Source: JAGOEF01 sp964511665
GTDB taxonomy: Bacteria; Bacteroidota; Bacteroidia; Bacteroidales; ML635J-15
NCBI GenBank assembly: GCA_964511665.1
Contig: CAZEHA010000077.1
Location: forward strand, 1-12,360
Direction of reading: 5' to 3'
DNA: 12,360 nucleotides
Under the pieces are notes generated by a model that was not told the origin of the DNA, did not search any database, and saw only the letters and a program-made list of their open reading frames with translations. Shown here in pieces: positions 7,340-12,360 of this stretch. Every line of letters starts with the position of its first letter. Position 1 is the first letter of the stretch. A program made the translations under genes and the position numbers.

Positions 7340-9211
7340 ATGAATAAAAAACCACAATACGAGAATTATATTTTTAGCGGCACCGGATATGCACTCGGAA
7401 AATACCGTATCGACAACAGTGTAATTGAATCGGCAATAAAAACCGGGTATCTTACCGGATTCGATGCCGAAAGAGTATTGCAATCGGACGATTACAAACA
7501 ATTTGCTACGCACAACAGCCATGTTTCGCCTTTTGAATATATGGCAGGTGAACTCATGGGTTTTAAGTGCAGGTATCATGTGGTTCCATTTCCTCCAGTG
7601 ACATCACGCTACAAAACGGCAGAAACCAGTCTCGATTTATGCGTAAGGGCAACCGAAAGTGCCCTAAACAATGCAGGCATACATCCCGAACAAATCGGGG
7701 CCTGGCTGGTTTCAACGGCTACTCCACATGAACAAGCTCCGGGCCTGGCCGAAACACTAAAAGCCCATTTTACCCAATACAGCAACAAAACTCAGTGTAT
7801 GACCCTGACATCGGCCTGTGTAGGGTTTAATTACAATCTCGAAAGAGCCGTTTTGTTTTTGAAAAACCATAGCCACATACAGCATGTGGTGCTTGCTCAT
7901 AGCGAGGTGATGTCGGAGCTGTTGGTGAACGAATCTGATTTTGTGCCTTTTGTTACCTTTGGCGATAGTGCTGCCGCAGTAGTGCTGAGCAGGTCGTTTT
8001 CTGATTCGCCCGAGGGTATTCGCAACATAATCAATGCCGAAGACCTGAGAATGATCGACTTTTTAGGCGCAAATCGCAAGGGCGATTTATACATGAATGC
8101 CCGAATGGTAAAACGCAGGGCTGTACCCAATATAGCGGCTGTATTTACAAGTCTTTGCGACAAAATGCAGCGCTTACCCGGTGATATCGATTGGTTTATT
8201 CCGCATCAAACCGGAAATGCCATTGTGCACGGTGTGGCCGAAGCCTGCAATGTAAGCCGCGAACGATTTTTCCAGGAGGTGCAATACAATTTAGGCAATC
8301 TTTCGGGAGCCTCGGTGCCGGTTTCTATAGCCTTGCTCATGCAAACGGAGCGTTTGAAGCCAAAACAGATTTTGTTGGCTGCCGTTGCAGGTCTTGGCGG
8401 TGAATACGGAGGATTCAGTTATATTGTACCCGAAAACATTCCTGCAAGCGAACCCATATTAAGCCTTTCCGAAAAACGTGTGCTTGTTACCGGTGGCAGC
8501 GGTTCGCTTGGAGCTGCCATAGCATTGCAAATGGCTTTACAGGGAGCACATGTAATTGTGCATTACAACAGCAATGGTGAAAGAATCTCGCAGCTTCAGC
8601 GCGAAATGCAAGCTTGTGCCGGTAGGCTGCGTTTTCTGAAAGCCGATTTTGCAAAACCCGAAGAAGTTGATACTATGATAGAAACGCTGCGCAGCGAAAA
8701 TAGAAGAATCGATTACCTGATACACACCGCAGCCATATCAGGAAAAGTGGAGCGTTTAGGCAATATTTCGGAAATCGAAATGCAATCGGCCTATAACATC
8801 AATTATCGAATGCCGGTATATATCAACGAAAAACTTTTCGATTTAGTTAGCGAAACCATATTGTTCACGGGATCGGTTGCCGAAGATGCACAGTTTTCGG
8901 GTTCGGCCCCTTACGTTGCCTCAAAAAAAGCACTTCGCTCCTATGCCGTCGATTTTTCAACGCGAGCCTATAACAATGGTGTGAGATGCATCTACTATAT
9001 GCCCGGCATTATCGGTGCGGGAATGGGCGATTTGTTGAACGAGGCACAAAAAAAAGCAGCCATGAACCAAATAGGACAACATGATTTAATTGATGTTAAC
9101 GACATTGCACTTAGAATGACCAAAGCGGTTTATCTGCCCAGGGTGATGTGTACACGCAGCAGCATCGAAAACCATCTACGCGTTATTAAAGACGGGTATT
9201 ATAATTTTTAA
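7340..9211 (+). CDS. Ketosynthase III-ketoreductase fusion, both domains intact
   Basis: A 623-residue two-domain protein. Residues 1-365 are a FabH-like (KAS III) condensing enzyme with the full triad: Cys160 (TSACVGF), His289 (IPHQTGN) and Asn320 (NLGNLSGAS). FabH-type enzymes prime from acyl-CoA and condense with malonyl-ACP to give a 3-ketoacyl thioester. After a linker, residues 378-623 are a short-chain dehydrogenase: cofactor loop TGGSGSLG (384-391, like polyketide ketoreductases), Ser512, Tyr525 and Lys529 (YVASK). It can be expected to reduce the ketone made by the first domain to a hydroxyl using NAD(P)H. Both domains in one chain suggest direct hand-over of a 3-ketoacyl intermediate. 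The KAS III part carries extra N-terminal sequence and a PHEQAPG motif shared with the second fusion. There is no carrier-protein or acyltransferase domain. The next gene starts 4 bp downstream. The domain calls are firm; substrate and product are unknown. Confidence 0.9.
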   Translation: MNKKPQYENYIFSGTGYALGKYRIDNSVIESAIKTGYLTGFDAERVLQSDDYKQFATHNSHVSPFEYMAGELMGFKCRYHVVPFPPVTSRYKTAETSLDLCVRATESALNNAGIHPEQIGAWLVSTATPHEQAPGLAETLKAHFTQYSNKTQCMTLTSACVGFNYNLERAVLFLKNHSHIQHVVLAHSEVMSELLVNESDFVPFVTFGDSAAAVVLSRSFSDSPEGIRNIINAEDLRMIDFLGANRKGDLYMNARMVKRRAVPNIAAVFTSLCDKMQRLPGDIDWFIPHQTGNAIVHGVAEACNVSRERFFQEVQYNLGNLSGASVPVSIALLMQTERLKPKQILLAAVAGLGGEYGGFSYIVPENIPASEPILSLSEKRVLVTGGSGSLGAAIALQMALQGAHVIVHYNSNGERISQLQREMQACAGRLRFLKADFAKPEEVDTMIETLRSENRRIDYLIHTAAISGKVERLGNISEIEMQSAYNINYRMPVYINEKLFDLVSETILFTGSVAEDAQFSGSAPYVASKKALRSYAVDFSTRAYNNGVRCIYYMPGIIGAGMGDLLNEAQKKAAMNQIGQHDLIDVNDIALRMTKAVYLPRVMCTRSSIENHLRVIKDGYYNF

Positions 9212-9215
9212 TAAT

Positions 9216-10451
9216 ATGAGGGTGTTGCATCAACATACACAGCTTCTTACCGAATTGGCAATGCTAATCGAAAGATGCAAGCACGAATTGGCCGAAGCTA
9301 ACAGCGATGACGTACGCACCAACTTTGGAGTTAATGCCGACAATGTAGAACGGGGCATTGCCACACTGCGCAGCTATGCCAGCATGCATATCGACACAAA
9401 GAGGCTGCCTCGCGGAGGCATTGCCATATATTCATGCTATGGCGACCCATCGCTGGTTACATTAGGAATGAGCCTGGCCCCCGCCCTGTTGGCCAACGGA
9501 AGTGAACTGCCGATTTATCTTTACTTTCCATCGCTACTGAAGGCCTACAAAGAGGTGTTTTTGCAAATGATTTCGAAAAACGATAGTTTTAGGAACATAC
9601 ATGTAATTGATAGCAGCAAAGCGTTTTTCGACAAGGCAATAAACGACCCCATCGTTGATACATGCCTTGTGTATGGAGACGAATGGATTGATGAGTATCT
9701 GGTTCCTTTCAGAGAAAACAAAAAGAACCTCTTGTTTTTTGGACCGGGGAACAATACTGCTGTGATAACCGACAACGATAACATGCAGGCACGTGCCAAC
9801 GATATTGCAACAATGGCATGTATTTTATCGGGTCAGGCAGCTGTGTGCCTAAAACGTGTAGTATTGAGCGATACAGTGAATGCCTCTGAATTTACGAATA
9901 TGCTTAAATCGGCCATGATGAAGCAGAAGAAAGGCTTAAACCCGCATACCGATTTTGTTACTCCAATTCTGTATCACAGCCTTGTAAGCCATGCCGAGCA
10001 TATGATAGAACACGCTGTGAACAACGGTGCCGAAGTCTGGAGTTATTCGGCAATTGATACTGTGTTCGGAACCTTGCTAACACCTTCGTTGATTATTGAA
10101 CCCGACCTGAACTCACAGTTATGGCAAAACTACCATTTCATACCGGCATTAAGCCTGATTAGTTGCCACCATCACAACATTCCTCATGTGGTTAACACCA
10201 ACAACTATAAACTAGCGGTAAGCATTTATGGCGACAGGCATGTTTATCACAAACTTAAACACATGTTTTCGGCACAACATGCCTTTGTTTTCCACAACAG
10301 CAATTTTCTCGACATCATGACAACAAACAAGGGCTATACAGGCTATTGGGGAGGTTTCGGGAAATCGGCATTTTGGTATTCGTACGAAAACAATTACCAG
10401 CCTGTGCAGGGCATGTTCAATATATATGAAGTATTTACAAAAACTAGATAA
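9216..10451 (+). CDS. Aldehyde-dehydrogenase-like protein lacking the catalytic Cys
   Basis: A 411-residue protein that I place in the aldehyde dehydrogenase superfamily from scattered framework motifs: SLAPALLANGSELPIYL (86-102), the cofactor/catalytic stretch GPGNNTAVITDNDNM (176-190), SGQAAVCLKRVV (205-216), and near the end YKLAVSIYGD (331-340) and GGFGKSAFW (379-387). ALDHs and acyl-CoA reductases normally have GQxC with the nucleophile two residues after Gln; here that position is Ala209, and a cysteine occurs only at Cys211. The general-base Glu of the ELGG motif is replaced by Phe (about 175), and the EEIFGP glutamate is replaced (YHFIP, 306-310). It is also shorter than typical ALDHs (about 480-500). 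I infer a non-catalytic or re-purposed ALDH fold, for example a partner or acyl-binding subunit for the flanking ketosynthases. It sits 4 bp after one fusion and 9 bp before the other. Reductase activity through Cys211 cannot be excluded. There is no signal peptide, so it is cytoplasmic. Confidence 0.7.
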   Translation: MRVLHQHTQLLTELAMLIERCKHELAEANSDDVRTNFGVNADNVERGIATLRSYASMHIDTKRLPRGGIAIYSCYGDPSLVTLGMSLAPALLANGSELPIYLYFPSLLKAYKEVFLQMISKNDSFRNIHVIDSSKAFFDKAINDPIVDTCLVYGDEWIDEYLVPFRENKKNLLFFGPGNNTAVITDNDNMQARANDIATMACILSGQAAVCLKRVVLSDTVNASEFTNMLKSAMMKQKKGLNPHTDFVTPILYHSLVSHAEHMIEHAVNNGAEVWSYSAIDTVFGTLLTPSLIIEPDLNSQLWQNYHFIPALSLISCHHHNIPHVVNTNNYKLAVSIYGDRHVYHKLKHMFSAQHAFVFHNSNFLDIMTTNKGYTGYWGGFGKSAFWYSYENNYQPVQGMFNIYEVFTKTR

Positions 10452-10460
10452 AACAGGCGT

Positions 10461-12191
10461 ATGAAAACATATTTTTTCTCGGGGATAGGACATGCAACAG
10501 CCCGTTTTGCCATCAGTAACAACGAGATTGGCAATGCACTCGACAATTATCATTTAAGCGGTTTTAGCAACGAAAAGATTTTGGCAGGAAATAGTTACGG
10601 TTTATATAAAAAGGAGCATCCCGAATCAACTCCATTCGACTTTTTTGCCAGCGAAAAAATGGGGTTTATAAAACGGCATCATGTTACACCTTTTCCTCCC
10701 ACTCAAAAAAAGATGTATTTTGCCGAAACCTCTCTCGATTTGGCCGTATCGGCTGTGCGTAATGCATTAAGCGATTCGGGTGTTCGTCCCTGCCAAATTG
10801 GTGCCTGGTTTCTGAGCACTGTATCGCCACATGAACAGGCTCCGGGAATGGCTGCCACCCTAAAAGCGTATATGGTAGATTTCGAAAACTCAAGTCCTGC
10901 TTTCACGCTTACAAGCGGATGTTCGGGTTTTAACATCAACATAGAAAGGGCATGCGAATACCTGAACGAACACGAAGATGTGGAACACGTGGTGGTGGTG
11001 CATGCCGAAACCATGTCGGCGTTTTTGGCCAACCGCATTAAGTTTATTCCTTTTGTTACATTTGGCGATGGAGCTGCTGCAGTGGTGCTTTCGCGAAACC
11101 AAAGCGATGCAAGACAAGGCATAGTGTCTGTAGTTAATTATCACGACCCGGCACTTCTCGATGTAGTGGGTGTAGATAAGAAATGGAATTTGTACATGGA
11201 CGACTCTATGGTTAAAGACCGTGCTGTAGCCGATATCCCGGAGGCGGCTGCCGAAGCGCTGAAACTGGCCGGATGGAAAACCGAAGACATCGACTTATTC
11301 GTCCCTCACCAAACCGGAAATGCCATTTTATTGCCTGTGGCGCAGCAATTGGGTATTCCTGCCGAAAAATTGTTTCTAGGTTCGCAACACGAATACGGCA
11401 ATACTTCGGGAGCCACAGTCCCTATAGCATTGTCGATGTTAAAGCAAAGCGGCAAACTAAAACCCGGATTCAAAATTTTAAGTGCTATGGCCGGTGTTGG
11501 TGGAAACTATGGAGCGTTTACCTATGTGGTTCCCGATGCTCCAATTACTGTGAAGCATGATAAGGGAAAAGAATTTGAAGGGAAGAAAATATTGCTTATA
11601 GATACTAAAAATGAATTGTCGCAAGAAATCACAGAGATATTGAAAAACCAGGGCGCCACAGTGTATTGCATCGAAGAAACCCAGAAAGATATTGCAGATA
11701 GCATTAGCAAGGGTGATGTAACAGCCAACTATGTTTTGTACCCAGCTTTTTATAGTATGCGCAGCTACAACGAAATTCTATCAGCTATCGATATTATTAA
11801 AGTCTGTGTGAAGATGAAATGCGCATCGATTGTAGTATGCGGCAGCATGTGCGAAAATACGGGACATCCTCTGTTCCCCGAATTTGTGAGTAGCCTGCGT
11901 GCTTTACACGGGATATTGGCTTCGGCATCGGGAGAGTTTCTCAGCTCAGGAACACGACTGGTTTATTACATGACTGGCTGCACCGATGGGGATTTCAGTA
12001 GTCAGGGCGATTCGAATACCCGATTCAGGATTATGATGAAAGCCGGACAAGAAAAACTAATTACTAAAACCGAGTTAGCCGACAGACTGGTGCGTTCGCT
12101 CATCATTCCCAAAATAGATAGAACTTGGAATTTCTACGAAAATGCCATGGTGGTTCGCTGCGACGGATTTAAGCCCGAGGTAGATATTTAG
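10461..12191 (+). CDS. Ketosynthase III fused to a degenerate ketoreductase domain
   Basis: A 576-residue paralogue of the fusion two genes upstream. Residues 1-358 are KAS III with an intact triad: Cys154 (TSGCSGF), His283 (VPHQTGN) and Asn314 (YGNTSGAT). In the block GAW...PHEQAPG...TLKA the two paralogues match at 17 of 25 positions. The C-terminal part (about 372-576) follows the other fusion's reductase domain in layout (CGSMCEN for TGSVAED, RLVYYMTG for RCIYYMPG) but has lost its active site: the glycine-rich loop TGGSGSLG reads IDTKNELS (380-387), catalytic Tyr is Phe475 and catalytic Lys is Leu479; only Ser462 remains. It should neither bind NAD(P)H normally nor reduce a ketone. The domain is shorter by about 50 residues but in frame and foldable. 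I infer that this protein condenses without reducing, or that the dead domain serves in dimerisation with the intact fusion. It is the last gene before the hairpin. Confidence 0.88.
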   Translation: MKTYFFSGIGHATARFAISNNEIGNALDNYHLSGFSNEKILAGNSYGLYKKEHPESTPFDFFASEKMGFIKRHHVTPFPPTQKKMYFAETSLDLAVSAVRNALSDSGVRPCQIGAWFLSTVSPHEQAPGMAATLKAYMVDFENSSPAFTLTSGCSGFNINIERACEYLNEHEDVEHVVVVHAETMSAFLANRIKFIPFVTFGDGAAAVVLSRNQSDARQGIVSVVNYHDPALLDVVGVDKKWNLYMDDSMVKDRAVADIPEAAAEALKLAGWKTEDIDLFVPHQTGNAILLPVAQQLGIPAEKLFLGSQHEYGNTSGATVPIALSMLKQSGKLKPGFKILSAMAGVGGNYGAFTYVVPDAPITVKHDKGKEFEGKKILLIDTKNELSQEITEILKNQGATVYCIEETQKDIADSISKGDVTANYVLYPAFYSMRSYNEILSAIDIIKVCVKMKCASIVVCGSMCENTGHPLFPEFVSSLRALHGILASASGEFLSSGTRLVYYMTGCTDGDFSSQGDSNTRFRIMMKAGQEKLITKTELADRLVRSLIIPKIDRTWNFYENAMVVRCDGFKPEVDI

Positions 12192-12231
12192 GTTGTAGTG
12201 ATAAGCTTATTTCTAACGAATGTATGAAGAA

Positions 12232-12263
12232 AGAGCCTGCTCTTTTTTTCGAAGGCAGGCTCT
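12232..12263. terminator. Convergent hairpin terminator
   Basis: A perfect 9-bp GC-rich stem (12232-12240 with 12255-12263) encloses a 14-nt loop that contains seven T residues. It lies between the ends of two convergent genes, 40 bp after the second ketosynthase fusion and 20 bp after the minus-strand gene's stop. The minus-strand side is followed by TTCTTC; the plus-strand side lacks a following T run. It probably stops both transcripts and marks the end of the operon. Confidence 0.7.
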
Positions 12264-12283
12264 AACATTGAGGTTTCACTCAG

Positions 12284-12360
12284 TTATCGAGAAATCACAA
12301 AACTGGTTTTGCTTTTTAGTTGTGGGCATTCAATAATATAAGTACCCGGGGCAAGTTGGC
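12284..12360 (-). CDS. 3' end of a probable type IX-secreted protein (partial)
   Basis: Only the last 24 codons and the stop (TAA at 12286-12284) lie in the window; the gene begins beyond the right edge. The readable end, QLAPGTYIIECPQ then LKSKTSFVISR, fits the final strands of the type A C-terminal sorting domain of Bacteroidetes type IX secretion cargo: a Leu-x-x-Gly-x-Tyr turn, a beta strand, a short basic turn and a last strand ending in a basic residue. The other two frames on this strand are closed by stop codons. The rest of the protein, and so its function, cannot be known from here. The gene is convergent with the ketosynthase operon and unlikely to be part of it. Confidence 0.6.
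   Translation of the reverse strand, partial: QLAPGTYIIECPQLKSKTSFVISR

Noticed and set aside
7340..12191. Aryl polyene, flexirubin or type I polyketide cluster
   Set aside because: Those clusters carry carrier proteins, KAS I/II-type ketosynthases, thioesterases or acyltransferases and export genes, none of which is present here.
1..12360. Mobile element, prophage or defence island
   Set aside because: No integrase, transposase, terminal repeats, phage genes or CRISPR repeats were seen, and the flanking genes are housekeeping.

Overview
The window looks like a chromosomal segment from a Bacteroidota species, probably Bacteroidales or Marinilabiliales. The evidence is the TAnnTTTG-type promoter boxes, A-rich leaders without clear Shine-Dalgarno sites, a RecQ helicase of the long Bacteroidetes form, a PafA-type phosphatase homologue, and a fragment at the right edge that reads like the end of a type IX secretion C-terminal sorting domain. 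There are no tRNA or rRNA genes, CRISPR arrays, transposases or integrases.

Layout. (1) A hairpin terminator of an upstream gene (1-28) is followed by a small plus-strand lipoprotein gene (127-483). (2) A minus-strand block follows: recQ (3628-1445), an exported methionine sulfoxide reductase msrA (1364-756) and, 25 bp after it, a 59-residue winged-helix protein gene (730-551). (3) A 206-bp AT-rich divergent region (3629-3834) holds a good promoter for recQ, one for kdsD, and a perfect T-tract/A-tract inverted repeat. (4) kdsD (arabinose-5-phosphate isomerase) is followed after 22 bp by a full-length PafA-family protein that has lost nearly all its catalytic residues. (5) A tightly packed plus-strand block (6551-12191) encodes a crotonase-family enzyme, a ketosynthase III/ketoreductase fusion, an aldehyde-dehydrogenase-like protein without the usual catalytic cysteine and glutamates, and a second ketosynthase III/ketoreductase fusion whose reductase half is degenerate. 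(6) A convergent hairpin and the 3' end of a secreted-protein gene on the minus strand close the window.

The most interesting part is block 5. Gaps of 15, 4 and 9 bp make it very probably one transcript, and it ends cleanly at a hairpin. It contains condensing, ketoreducing and possibly dehydrating/hydrating activities, but no acyl carrier protein, acyltransferase, transporter or regulator. It would therefore have to draw acyl-CoA or acyl-ACP from primary metabolism. I infer a small biosynthetic operon for an acyl-derived product (a lipid, signal or modified fatty acid). I do not recognise it as a named pathway.

A second theme is pseudoenzymes. The PafA homologue, the ALDH-like protein and the second ketoreductase domain are all full-length, in-frame proteins with key active-site residues substituted. 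This looks like retained non-catalytic function rather than decay, since none carries a stop or frameshift. These conclusions come from reading motifs by eye against remembered family patterns; alignments and structure predictions would be decisive.
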